Below are positions 1-6,727 of a stretch of DNA of 11,443 bases, piece after piece. Under the pieces are notes generated by a model. It was not told the origin of the DNA. It ran no database searches and saw nothing but the letters and a program-made list of their open reading frames with translations. The position numbers and the translations under genes were made by a program. The DNA lies in NCBI GenBank assembly GCA_020434645.1, contig JAGRAK010000035.1, forward strand, positions 1-11,443, written 5' to 3'. Position 1 is the stretch's first letter; every line of letters starts with the position of its first letter. The DNA comes from Bdellovibrionales bacterium. Lineage in GTDB: Bacteria; Bdellovibrionota; Bdellovibrionia; Bdellovibrionales; UBA1609.

Positions 1-2
1 TT

Positions 3-494
3 TTTATTATCCCACTTGTGAACTTTCTTCTTCGCTCAAAACCCAAAGTTTTTCGTGGCCCCTATTATTCTATCGATTTCTTGCGGTGGTATATTCATAA
101 TGCTCTCACTTATGTTGCCCGCTATACATTTCTAGAATTTATTACGCCAACCCCACTCAACCTGCTTTTTTTCAAAATGATGGGCATGCATATTGGCCGC
201 GGCACTCAAATCAACACCACAAACATTTCAGATCCGGCACTGATTACAATGGGTAACTACGTCACAATCGGCGGCTCAGCCACCCTATGCGCTCATTACG
301 GTCAAGAAGGCTATCTTGTGATTTCTCCAGTTAAAATTGGGGACAAAGTCACAATTGGATTAAAGGCATCCGTCATGGGTGGAGTTGAAATTGGTGATGG
401 CGCAAAAATTATGCCCCACTCAGCTGTACTACCGAAAACAATTATCGGCGCCGGCGAGGTCTGGGGTGGAGTCCCCGCCGTAAAGCTTTCGTGA
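3..494 (+). CDS. Hexapeptide-repeat (left-handed beta-helix) acyltransferase, C-terminal part
   Basis: The reading frame is open from the window edge to a TGA at 492-494, so this is almost certainly the 3' end of a longer gene. The GTG at 18 has no ribosome binding site and is probably internal. The first ~60 residues are hydrophobic/aromatic and end in a membrane-like stretch (LNLLFFKMMG). They are followed by hexapeptide repeats with I/V-G spacing: MHIGRG, ITMGNYVTIGG, VKIGDKVTIG, VEIGDGAKI, TIIGAG. The end, GGVPAVKLS, is the usual GNPA-like tail of LbH acyltransferases. A His in LCAHYGQEG is a candidate active-site residue. The arrangement (membrane-associated N-part, then LbH) recalls acyltransferases found at the ends of Pls/NRPS-like proteins or in surface-polysaccharide loci; the acceptor cannot be told. 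Family assignment is firm, function and full length are not. Confidence 0.8.
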   Translation, partial: FIIPLVNFLLRSKPKVFRGPYYSIDFLRWYIHNALTYVARYTFLEFITPTPLNLLFFKMMGMHIGRGTQINTTNISDPALITMGNYVTIGGSATLCAHYGQEGYLVISPVKIGDKVTIGLKASVMGGVEIGDGAKIMPHSAVLPKTIIGAGEVWGGVPAVKLS

Positions 495-555
495 GGCTCA
501 ATTCACTTAGGAGCATTTTTCGACGCACCTAATCTTAAAAAGGTTACCAGGTACC

Positions 556-1539
556 TTATTTACGCGGGTACAGCCCGTACTTACTGAGCAGAGCTGCCGT
601 TTGCTCCTCAAGGTAAATCGTAAGATCTGCAGTTTTGCCGCCTGGCAGAAGCAGCTCTTGGCTTGTGAAATTTTTCAAGCGCACCGAACGCGAAAGCGCA
701 GCTCTCGATTTTTCATTTTTAGCTAAAGGAAGGTTATGAACTTCTACAATGGCACCTGCCTCAATATTTTGATCTGATGGACGCTCTACAATTTTAAGTA
801 AGCTCGCATTTTTTTCTAACTGAATAACTTGAAGAATGGCGATTGGTGAAGTCGTTCGTTTAGGACGAAAGACCAAGTCACTCGCACAAGGCTCATCCTT
901 CCAAGTATAATCGACATTGTAAATTTTAAATCGATCACCTACGCGAATTCCGGCTACAGAGCCAGCCGGTATAATGAACTCAGCTTGATCTTGGTAGATA
1001 TGAACAATTCGAGTACTCCAATCAGTCTCAACAGAATTTAATTCTTTTGTTAGATTCTGCAAACTATTCGCCATTGTTTTTTGCGTTAGCTTGAATAGCG
1101 GGGTTTGACGAAAGTATCCTAGCTCTAATCCAAGTCGACCAGCATCGAGGTTTATATTGAACTCTGACTTACTCAGTTCGCCGACACCCATTACATCAAC
1201 AATTGTCTCCTTCGGACGAAGTGCTTCGCTTAAATGCATCGAAGCCTGCATCTTACCTTTTTCAGTTTTAATATTTAAGCTGAGCGCATTTAAAAAGCCT
1301 TTTAAGATATCAAAACCAAATCCAATATTGTTATTGCCTGTTATTTCAAAAGCCAGCAAGCTGGTGTCGAGTTCATAGTCCACAAAATCGACTTCACAAT
1401 ATGGTTTATCTAAATCACCCAATCCCGTTTTGATACCTTCGCTCACAGAGTTTAGATCACTTAAACCACTATTGTTTTGAAACCCCTCGCCACATCCTAC
1501 GGCAAATACAGATGCCCCAATGAGAATTAATTTTTTCAT
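556..1539 (-). CDS. Probable lipoprotein with a CsgG/FlgT-like pattern
   Basis: 327 aa. The N-terminus MKKLILIGASVFAVGCGE is a short lipoprotein signal; FAVG-C16 gives a somewhat atypical lipobox (Ala at -3), so lipidation is likely but not certain. Two further cysteines (C48, C218) could form a disulfide in the periplasm. Residues ~60-175 alternate beta-strands and a helix ending in a PLFKLTQKTMANSLQNL stretch, reminiscent of the CsgG fold. Residues ~187-245 contain IPAGSVAGIRVGDRFKIYNV, which resembles the SH3-like C-terminal domain of FlgT-type proteins (GxxVGDxFxVY). These domain resemblances are inference from pattern. The ATG start is supported by GAGAGGG a few bases upstream (plus-strand 1543-1549). 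It is divergent from the diguanylate cyclase gene and convergent with the acyltransferase gene. The specific role is unknown; an envelope or outer-membrane assembly role is plausible. Confidence 0.8.
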   Translation of the reverse strand: MKKLILIGASVFAVGCGEGFQNNSGLSDLNSVSEGIKTGLGDLDKPYCEVDFVDYELDTSLLAFEITGNNNIGFGFDILKGFLNALSLNIKTEKGKMQASMHLSEALRPKETIVDVMGVGELSKSEFNINLDAGRLGLELGYFRQTPLFKLTQKTMANSLQNLTKELNSVETDWSTRIVHIYQDQAEFIIPAGSVAGIRVGDRFKIYNVDYTWKDEPCASDLVFRPKRTTSPIAILQVIQLEKNASLLKIVERPSDQNIEAGAIVEVHNLPLAKNEKSRAALSRSVRLKNFTSQELLLPGGKTADLTIYLEEQTAALLSKYGLYPRK

Positions 1540-1542
1540 AAG

Positions 1543-1549
1543 CCCTCTC
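1543..1549 (-). promoter_or_regulatory. Ribosome binding site of the lipoprotein gene
   Basis: On the minus strand this reads GAGAGGG and ends three bases before the ATG at 1539, which fixes the start just before the lipoprotein signal. It is a strong purine-rich Shine-Dalgarno sequence compared with most other starts in this window. Confidence 0.6.
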
Positions 1550-1597
1550 TTTCTTGAATTATTGCATTCGGACTATTGTCTAGCCGACTAAAGTCTT

Positions 1598-1644
1598 GAA
1601 AAAAGTGTCAGGTTAATTTACGAAAAAATGTCAGTTTTATTTAC
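1598..1644 (+). repeat. Two imperfect tandem 24/23-nt repeats upstream of the diguanylate cyclase
   Basis: Unit 1 is 1598-1621 and unit 2 is 1622-1644. Both start GAAAAAA, contain TGTCAG and end ATTTAC. They differ by one missing G (AGTGTCAG versus ATGTCAG) and two substitutions between TGTCAG and the final ATTTAC. The units abut, are on the same helical side within about two turns plus a few bases, and the end of unit 2 forms the -35 of the promoter proposed at 1640-1668. This position is typical of a tandem regulator-binding site, but no known regulator box is recognised. Confidence 0.6.
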
Positions 1645-1668
1645 ACATAAGCGAGTTCTATTTATAAA
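1640..1668 (+). promoter_or_regulatory. Sigma70-like promoter for the diguanylate cyclase gene
   Basis: TTTACA (1640-1645, 5/6 match to TTGACA), a 17-bp spacer and TATAAA (1663-1668, 5/6 match to TATAAT) give a well-formed sigma70-type promoter. The predicted start of transcription is near 1675, leaving a leader of about 80 nt before the TTG start at 1754. The -35 overlaps the end of the second tandem repeat, so a protein on those repeats could activate or block it. The leader also contains a T9A8 tract (1691-1707). Confidence 0.5.
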
Positions 1669-1743
1669 CAGCTCTAAAAATGAGCTCTTGTTTTTTTTTA
1701 AAAAAAACCGATAGGAACTTAACGATTCAATCAAAACACTCGC

Positions 1744-1748
1744 GGAGA
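1744..1748 (+). promoter_or_regulatory. Ribosome binding site deciding a TTG start
   Basis: GGAGA lies five bases before the TTG at 1754. No in-frame ATG is close enough to use it; the next in-frame Met is residue 14 (codon at 1793) and lacks a Shine-Dalgarno sequence. This supports TTG as the true start. Confidence 0.55.
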
Positions 1749-1753
1749 TCAAA

Positions 1754-2863
1754 TTGAAACAATGGGTAAAAAAGTTGCTTGAGCAATTTGATATGGGGAG
1801 CGATCCCAATGACCCGAAATCAGCAAACACTATGCCCACTGACCTGACTGAAGATCGTGCCACAATTCTATTTTTAATCGACACCTATAGTAAACATCTT
1901 ATTGAAATTGATGCGCGCCCGACTAGAAAGGTTCGAGCAATATTTGATGAGTTCGCGAAGGGCTTTCTTAAACCAACTACAGCTCAATCTGAAAAATTAC
2001 TATTTAGGTTTAGACAATTTTTCGCCGGATACAGAATACAAGAGTACACCTATCTGCAAAAAACTTTTGAAGACTTTAAAGGTATAATATGGGACTTTGC
2101 CGATCAACTAAATGAGAGCGTGCGCGCAGAGCAAAATCGAGACGCTCAAGTTCGCACAAGTTTAGATGATTTGCGAGAAGCTGTCGAAGCCAACTCAATT
2201 GATGAGTTAAAAGAAAAGTCTCGAGAATTCATTGATTTTTACATAGAACTACAAAACAAAACCGAAGAAAAAAGAAATCATCGCCTTGAAAGCGTTAGAA
2301 AAAACCTAGCACAAGTTAAAAAGAAATTTGATGAAGCAAGTGAAACAGCAAGACGAGATCACTTGACTGGCGCCTACAACAGAAAGCGCTTTGATGAAAT
2401 TACAAAACACGCCCATGAGCAGTTTAATAAAGTCAGTGAGCCCACAACTCTTCTGACCCTTGATATAGATTACTTTAAAAAGATTAATGATGTATTTGGC
2501 CATGATGCCGGAGATCATGTACTAAAAGATCTCGTACAACTTCTATTTAAATTATTTAAAAATGAAACAGATGCCATCTCAAGAGTTGGCGGCGAAGAGT
2601 TCGCTATCGTTTTACCGCAAATGCAAATAATGGACGCTGTAAAAAAAGCAGAAGAAGTTCTAAGCCAAGTACGTAATGAAGTTATTATTCACAATGATGT
2701 GCAGATTCGCTTTACCGTCTCTATCGGCATTGCCCAGCTCGGCGCCGGAGAGTCTCTTGAAGCCTGGATTAAGCGCTCTGATCAGGCTTTATATAAATCA
2801 AAAGAATCTGGTCGAGATCAATATACCGTGTCAGCTTATATAAATAAATCAAATGTTGCCTAA
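1754..2863 (+). CDS. Diguanylate cyclase (GGDEF domain) with a helical N-terminal region
   Basis: 369 aa, soluble, no signal or membrane segment. The C-terminal GGDEF domain (residues ~200-362) starts with RDHLTGAYNRKRFD. It has the metal/substrate loop DIDYFKKIND (237-246), GHDAGD (249-254) and an intact active site GGEEF (279-283), so synthesis of c-di-GMP from two GTP is expected. The allosteric inhibitory I-site, normally RxxD six residues before the motif, reads NETD (270-273); the Arg is lost, so product inhibition at this site is probably absent. Residues 1-195 are mostly charged helices with a likely coiled coil (~140-195) leading into the GGDEF domain; this input region matches no domain I recognise. 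The TTG start is chosen because of GGAGA just upstream. The gene is monocistronic, convergent with the histidine-kinase-like gene (26-bp gap). Confidence 0.93.
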   Translation: MKQWVKKLLEQFDMGSDPNDPKSANTMPTDLTEDRATILFLIDTYSKHLIEIDARPTRKVRAIFDEFAKGFLKPTTAQSEKLLFRFRQFFAGYRIQEYTYLQKTFEDFKGIIWDFADQLNESVRAEQNRDAQVRTSLDDLREAVEANSIDELKEKSREFIDFYIELQNKTEEKRNHRLESVRKNLAQVKKKFDEASETARRDHLTGAYNRKRFDEITKHAHEQFNKVSEPTTLLTLDIDYFKKINDVFGHDAGDHVLKDLVQLLFKLFKNETDAISRVGGEEFAIVLPQMQIMDAVKKAEEVLSQVRNEVIIHNDVQIRFTVSIGIAQLGAGESLEAWIKRSDQALYKSKESGRDQYTVSAYINKSNVA

Positions 2864-2889
2864 GCCCGATCTTGCCGTTGTGGCATTAT

Positions 2890-4479
2890 TTAACTCATGC
2901 GCTTTGTGATTTGAGAAACCGACTCATCATCAGAGTTCATAATGTCACAACAGAGTTCAATACCGTCTCCATTACCAACTAATGAGAAGTTCAAATTAAT
3001 GTAGTTTTTTTCTAACACTGATTTGGCAATCAAAAAATTCATATCATTTTCTATTTCGACTACGTCCGAATCTGTAGTCGAAATATTATCAATAAAAAGC
3101 ACCCTTGCACCGTTCGGGACTTTTTCAAGGTTGAGGACAATATTTTTAGCTTTAAAATCTTTTGAAGCCCGCATTTGCATAAAACTGAGTAAATTCTTAA
3201 ATACCATTCGTGCGTCTCGCGCCGGCAATGAAACTTCACCAACGAATTGAACCCGCTCATCAATCACAGTTGCACCTCGTTTTGCCACCTCGACTTTAAA
3301 TGTCGGCAAAAATTCAGAAAGAATTTTATATAGATCACATTTTGCAACGGCCGCTTTGCCTGGTTTCGAAGATGACTTAAGTGCATCTATAAAATTTGAA
3401 ATTCTATCTAGATTATGATTAACGGCTTTAAGTCGATCTTCAGCCTCCTCAAGTGAGGCCGCAGACTTCAACATATTAATATCTGTTCGAATACCACTAA
3501 TGGGGCTACGCAAAACACCATAAACGCCCTCAGCCATTTCTTTTTGCGCCTCATCTCGCTCCGAGATTACCTTCTGTTGCAATTCACGCTCGGCATGAGT
3601 CACCATATGAAACTCGAGCGCTTTAAATCTATTCTGCGCCTCATTAACCGAATCAGCACCGCTCAGCATAATAATTAAAAAAAGCACAAGACTAAAAATT
3701 AAACCAGCTACCGGGACTCTCCAAGTTGATTGTAATTTTTGAATAAGTGGCACCTTCGCTCCAGAATATGTCGATCGCAGCTTCATACTAATACCAGAAC
3801 CGGCCAATTCAGCTTGGCTTACGATTTCGCCACCAGCCAAGATATCTTCAAACTCATTGTCGCCGGCTAGCCTTACTTGATTTTCTGCTCGAGATAATAG
3901 TTCGCTACCAAAACTGTCATAAATATAGACCGCTGTTACTACATCGCCTGAGTGATCACTAAGTCGTTTATTTTGAAAATCAAGTTTTTCTGCTGGGATC
4001 AAATTAAATATAAATTGAAATGATTCAGTTGCTAATTTTTCTGAGGGTGCAAGTTTACGAATAAACATGGCATAAGGCCGATCATTTGCTCTAACAAAGT
4101 AAACCACCTCTTCGGTATTGGCTAAATTACTCTCGTGAAAGACTATCAGTTTTTTTTGCGCTTCGATTAAATCTATAGCGCCATCACTCGCCTGATGAAT
4201 GGGAGTTTCTGAAATACGAATAAGACCATTTTCAGCCAGAGCAAACTTGGCCGAAAGCACGCTGTGCTCAGTCAAATTTATAATAACAGTTTGAGCTCCA
4301 CCCTGCCAGTCACCTAAAGCCTTGACGTGCTGATCGTGCAAAAGTTTTTTTTGAATGAGTACGTCACGTTTGGCGTCGCTCCATAGGCCATACCCCACGC
4401 TGCCGATGGCCAAGAGGCTCACTGCTAACCAGATAATAAGACTAAGAATAATCCTGCCCACAAATAATGCTAAATGCAT
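2890..4479 (-). CDS. Membrane-bound histidine-kinase-like protein, predicted catalytically dead
   Basis: 529 aa. TM1 is ~5-31, a periplasmic sensor region of about 220 residues follows with no domain I recognise, and TM2 is ~255-273. A coiled coil (~280-318) then leads into a DHp-like helix pair and an HATPase-like C-terminus. The H-box, normally HELRTPL, reads GVLRSPI (321-327), so the phosphoacceptor His is Gly321. In the ATPase-like part the N-box is reduced to KNLLSFMQ (428-435). The DxGxG box reads DNIST (464-468) and the glycine-rich GLGL box is replaced by NDMNFLIAKSVLEKNY (478-493). The fold can still be followed to the end, so this is not a frameshift product. It probably acts as a conformational sensor or partner of another kinase; it is divergent from the RHS-subtilase operon and convergent with a diguanylate cyclase gene. 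The ATG at 4479 has no clear Shine-Dalgarno sequence. Confidence 0.85.
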   Translation of the reverse strand: MHLALFVGRIILSLIIWLAVSLLAIGSVGYGLWSDAKRDVLIQKKLLHDQHVKALGDWQGGAQTVIINLTEHSVLSAKFALAENGLIRISETPIHQASDGAIDLIEAQKKLIVFHESNLANTEEVVYFVRANDRPYAMFIRKLAPSEKLATESFQFIFNLIPAEKLDFQNKRLSDHSGDVVTAVYIYDSFGSELLSRAENQVRLAGDNEFEDILAGGEIVSQAELAGSGISMKLRSTYSGAKVPLIQKLQSTWRVPVAGLIFSLVLFLIIMLSGADSVNEAQNRFKALEFHMVTHAERELQQKVISERDEAQKEMAEGVYGVLRSPISGIRTDINMLKSAASLEEAEDRLKAVNHNLDRISNFIDALKSSSKPGKAAVAKCDLYKILSEFLPTFKVEVAKRGATVIDERVQFVGEVSLPARDARMVFKNLLSFMQMRASKDFKAKNIVLNLEKVPNGARVLFIDNISTTDSDVVEIENDMNFLIAKSVLEKNYINLNFSLVGNGDGIELCCDIMNSDDESVSQITKRMS

Positions 4480-4502
4480 TTTGATTAAATGCCCAGAGCT
4501 TT

Positions 4503-4548
4503 TGACACCTTCATCATTTATTTACATATATCTCAATTTCTGACACCT
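4503..4548. repeat. Direct repeats of TGACACCT in the divergent intergenic region
   Basis: TGACACCT occurs at 4503-4510 and again at 4541-4548, start to start 38 bp. A partial copy, CTGACAG, lies at 4555-4561. Read on the minus strand they are AGGTGTCA elements in front of the histidine-kinase-like gene. The core GTGTCAG is the same as in the tandem repeats in front of the diguanylate cyclase. They could be regulator sites shared by divergent genes or remnants of a dispersed REP-like element; the sequence alone does not decide. Confidence 0.4.
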
Positions 4549-4639
4549 GGCTCACTGACAGTCACATGCAAAAAACATCATTTTCTAAGTCGCATATATT
4601 TGAGCTGAAGCGGCTTTCTCCTTGCAGTGACCCATAAGC

Positions 4640-5659
4640 ATGAACAAATCAAAAATTGCACTAAAATGGAACATTTTTTTACTCTCTTTATCCCTACCTC
4701 AGCAAACTCATGCTGATGTGAATATGAAAGAGGCCAGTTACTTTAGAACTTGGATCGATCATGTCATAAAGCGAGACCGAAGAGATCTCAAGGTAAGACG
4801 AACATATAAAAGTCGATCACTGTTTCAAGGCGTATTTGGCTTTGGCTGGTGCAGTGATCTCGATACCAATATTGACATAAAAGAAAGTGAGTCCATCGAG
4901 TTAAACGACTGTCACAATAAAAATGCCTTACGCTTTATAAAAAACAAGCTCACAGGTAATTTCACAAATACTGACAATGCTCGCGACCTTATAATATTTG
5001 ATGGCAAAACGTACTCAAGAAGAATTCATGGCGCCCTTGACCAACGCTTTAGCCCTAGTGGCAAATTAATAATTAACAAAAACTTTATTCAAAAAGTTGA
5101 ATACACAACAGACGGGTTAGTTAGAGAAATTCTGTACGCAGATCAGTCGGCGTTTCAATATCGATATTTAAATAAAAACTTGATTGAAGTCATTCGTGCT
5201 GGTCGCCCGCATCAACAATATGAATATGACAACCTCCACAATCTCACAACAATTCAATATTCGAACGGCGAGATTGAGCGCATTCAATATGATAGCGACT
5301 ATGATCGGGTTGCGTTTATTAAAACACGAAGTGGCTGCACTGAAACATACGATTTTAAACTGCCCGACCCAAGCAATCGCAACCATTTCGTATCGTCAGT
5401 TATAAAAAAATGCCCCAAGCTACCAGACTTTAAGACACAGTATGAATTTTGGTATGAATTCAACTCACTGGCACAACTCTACTTAGACCGAGTTAAAATT
5501 TATTCAGGAGCAAATGAAACAGAAATTTCATACAGTTCAGAAAACGGCATGGCTACAAAAGTACAAACCGCCCAGCCCAGTCGCACCGCTGCTTTCGAAA
5601 ATTATATAAAGGGGAAATACCATGAAATTTACAACCCAGAAACACAAACCACACATTAA
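4640..5659 (+). CDS. Secreted short RHS/YD-repeat-like protein
   Basis: 339 aa. A signal peptide (~1-25, cleavage after QQTHA) indicates Sec export. The motif RRTYKSRSLFQGVFGFGW (53-70) matches the RHS N-terminal signature seen before YD repeats (R-Y-S...G-FGFGW). A clear YD repeat follows at ~194-212 (YEYDNLHNLTTIQYSNG), with weaker beta-rich units on both sides (FQYRYLNKNLIEVI, IERIQYDSDYDRVAFI). It is much shorter than classical RHS proteins and has no RHS core PxxxxDPxGL motif and no toxin domain, so it is not a polymorphic toxin by sequence. It may be a binding or shell fragment that works with its neighbours. Its 3' end overlaps the subtilase gene by 38 bp. No strong Shine-Dalgarno sequence precedes the ATG. 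It could be the first gene of a five-gene operon. Confidence 0.8.
   Translation: MNKSKIALKWNIFLLSLSLPQQTHADVNMKEASYFRTWIDHVIKRDRRDLKVRRTYKSRSLFQGVFGFGWCSDLDTNIDIKESESIELNDCHNKNALRFIKNKLTGNFTNTDNARDLIIFDGKTYSRRIHGALDQRFSPSGKLIINKNFIQKVEYTTDGLVREILYADQSAFQYRYLNKNLIEVIRAGRPHQQYEYDNLHNLTTIQYSNGEIERIQYDSDYDRVAFIKTRSGCTETYDFKLPDPSNRNHFVSSVIKKCPKLPDFKTQYEFWYEFNSLAQLYLDRVKIYSGANETEISYSSENGMATKVQTAQPSRTAAFENYIKGKYHEIYNPETQTTH
5609..5615 (+). promoter_or_regulatory. Ribosome binding site of the subtilase gene, inside the RHS-like gene
   Basis: AAGGGGA ends six bases before the ATG at 5622 and lies within the last codons of the upstream gene. It is the best Shine-Dalgarno sequence in this operon and supports independent or coupled initiation of the protease within the 38-bp overlap. 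Confidence 0.55.
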
Positions 5660-6686
5660 AATCATTTGTCTAATCACACTAGCCCTTCTATTTGCGCAAT
5701 CTGCAACTAGCGCAGAGGCTCCAGCTAATTGGAGTACTGAACAAATTGATCTCGCAGCGGGATGGCGAATCACACGCGGCAATAAAAAAATAGTTGTAGC
5801 TGTAATTGACACCGGCATTGATAGAATACACCCCGAGCTAAAAGAGAATTTATGGAGCAACCCTCTCGAAATTGAAAATGGAATTGATGATGACGGCAAC
5901 GGCCTTATTGACGATATTCACGGCTGGAACTTCACCTCGCAAAATGCCGATATCACGGACAATCATGGGCATGGAACTCATATCGCCGGAATAATTAAAA
6001 CTCTTGCCCCTGATGTCAGCCTTATGATTTTAAAGTATTATGACCCGGGCACAAAGTCTAAAGACAATTTAATAAATACGGTTAAGGCTATAGATTATGC
6101 AGTTAAAATGAACGCCAATATTATCAATTATTCGGGGGGCGGCAAAAGCAGAAACTCTGAAGAAGAGGCAGCAATAAAACGAGCAGAAGCTAAAGGCATA
6201 ATTTTTGTAGCGGCCGCAGGTAACGAAAAATCCAACTCTGACATAACCGGATTTTATCCAGCCGCCTATGATTTACCTAATATAATTTCAGTTACAGCCA
6301 CTGACCAAGAAGTCCAAATTTTGAAATCAAGCAACTATGGGCAAGCAACTGTTGATATAGCCGCTCCCGGAAAAGACATTTACTCCACCATCCCGGGTGG
6401 GCACCATGGTAAAATGACAGGCACATCCCAAGCCACGGCATTTGTCACTGGCGCTGCAGCACTTGTTCTATCTAAATATCAATCTCCTCCGCGATACTCA
6501 GATATTATAAACGCCATACTCACAACAACCGATGCACAACCACAACTATTGGGTAAAGTTCGCACCCAATCACAGCTCAACATTTATCGATCGCTGGCTA
6601 TTGAAGGCAGTGGCGTTTCTGCATTTGGTCAGACCTCGAATACTAATTCGCCTCATACTCATGAATCTTACATATATTCAAACTAA
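5622..6686 (+). CDS. Secreted subtilisin-family (S8) serine protease
   Basis: 354 aa. A signal peptide covers ~1-31 (cleavage after ATSA). The peptidase S8 domain has the full triad: Asp63 in VAVIDTGID, His117 in NHGHGTHIAG and Ser279 in GTSQATAFVTG. The oxyanion Asn is N201 in AAAGNEKS. An Asp/Asn-rich stretch, NGIDDDGNGLIDD (86-98), is the calcium-site-like loop common in bacterial subtilases. The usual GTSMAxP is altered to GTSQATAF. The catalytic domain begins straight after the signal peptide, so there is no I9-type propeptide; folding would need another helper or none. The last ~25 residues (Ser/Thr/Asn/His-rich) form a short tail. It overlaps the RHS-like gene by 38 bp and is followed 41 bp later by a beta-barrel gene; an exported substrate, possibly the RHS-like protein, is inferred from context only. 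Confidence 0.95.
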   Translation: MKFTTQKHKPHIKIICLITLALLFAQSATSAEAPANWSTEQIDLAAGWRITRGNKKIVVAVIDTGIDRIHPELKENLWSNPLEIENGIDDDGNGLIDDIHGWNFTSQNADITDNHGHGTHIAGIIKTLAPDVSLMILKYYDPGTKSKDNLINTVKAIDYAVKMNANIINYSGGGKSRNSEEEAAIKRAEAKGIIFVAAAGNEKSNSDITGFYPAAYDLPNIISVTATDQEVQILKSSNYGQATVDIAAPGKDIYSTIPGGHHGKMTGTSQATAFVTGAAALVLSKYQSPPRYSDIINAILTTTDAQPQLLGKVRTQSQLNIYRSLAIEGSGVSAFGQTSNTNSPHTHESYIYSN

Positions 6687-6727
6687 GACTCTTGCGTTTA
6701 TCGAGCAATATGCTTCTAATATAATTT

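Noticed and set aside
540..557. AAGGT...ACCTT inverted repeat between the convergent acyltransferase and lipoprotein genes.
   Set aside because: Five-base stem with weak pairing and no proper T run; too poor to call a terminator.
1670..1699. AGCTC/GAGCT hairpin followed by a run of T, like an intrinsic terminator.
   Set aside because: The stem is only five base pairs and starts at the predicted transcription start, so it would not be fully in the transcript; upstream on the plus strand there is no gene to terminate.
1618..1884. Minus-strand 88-codon open frame over the cyclase promoter.
   Set aside because: It covers the promoter and start of a clear gene, has no family features and is Ser/Phe-rich in the way of antisense shadows.
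2873..2885. TGCC/GGCA mini-hairpin between the convergent cyclase and kinase-like genes.
   Set aside because: A four-base stem is expected by chance.
4502..4532. TTGACA followed by TATATC as a promoter for the RHS-like operon.
   Set aside because: The spacer is 19 bp and the -10 is weak; the TTGACA is part of a repeated TGACACCT element. Possible but not supported well enough to list.
4640..5659. Polymorphic RHS toxin with immunity gene.
   Set aside because: No RHS core boundary motif, no variable toxin tip and no small immunity gene downstream; the next gene is a protease.
5537..5899. Minus-strand 120-codon open frame across the RHS-like/subtilase junction.
   Set aside because: Antisense to two well-supported genes, no ribosome binding site or recognisable domain.
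6720..6725. Perfect TATAAT before the beta-barrel gene.
   Set aside because: It ends two bases before the ATG, so transcription would start inside the coding region, and no -35 is seen; AT-rich chance match.
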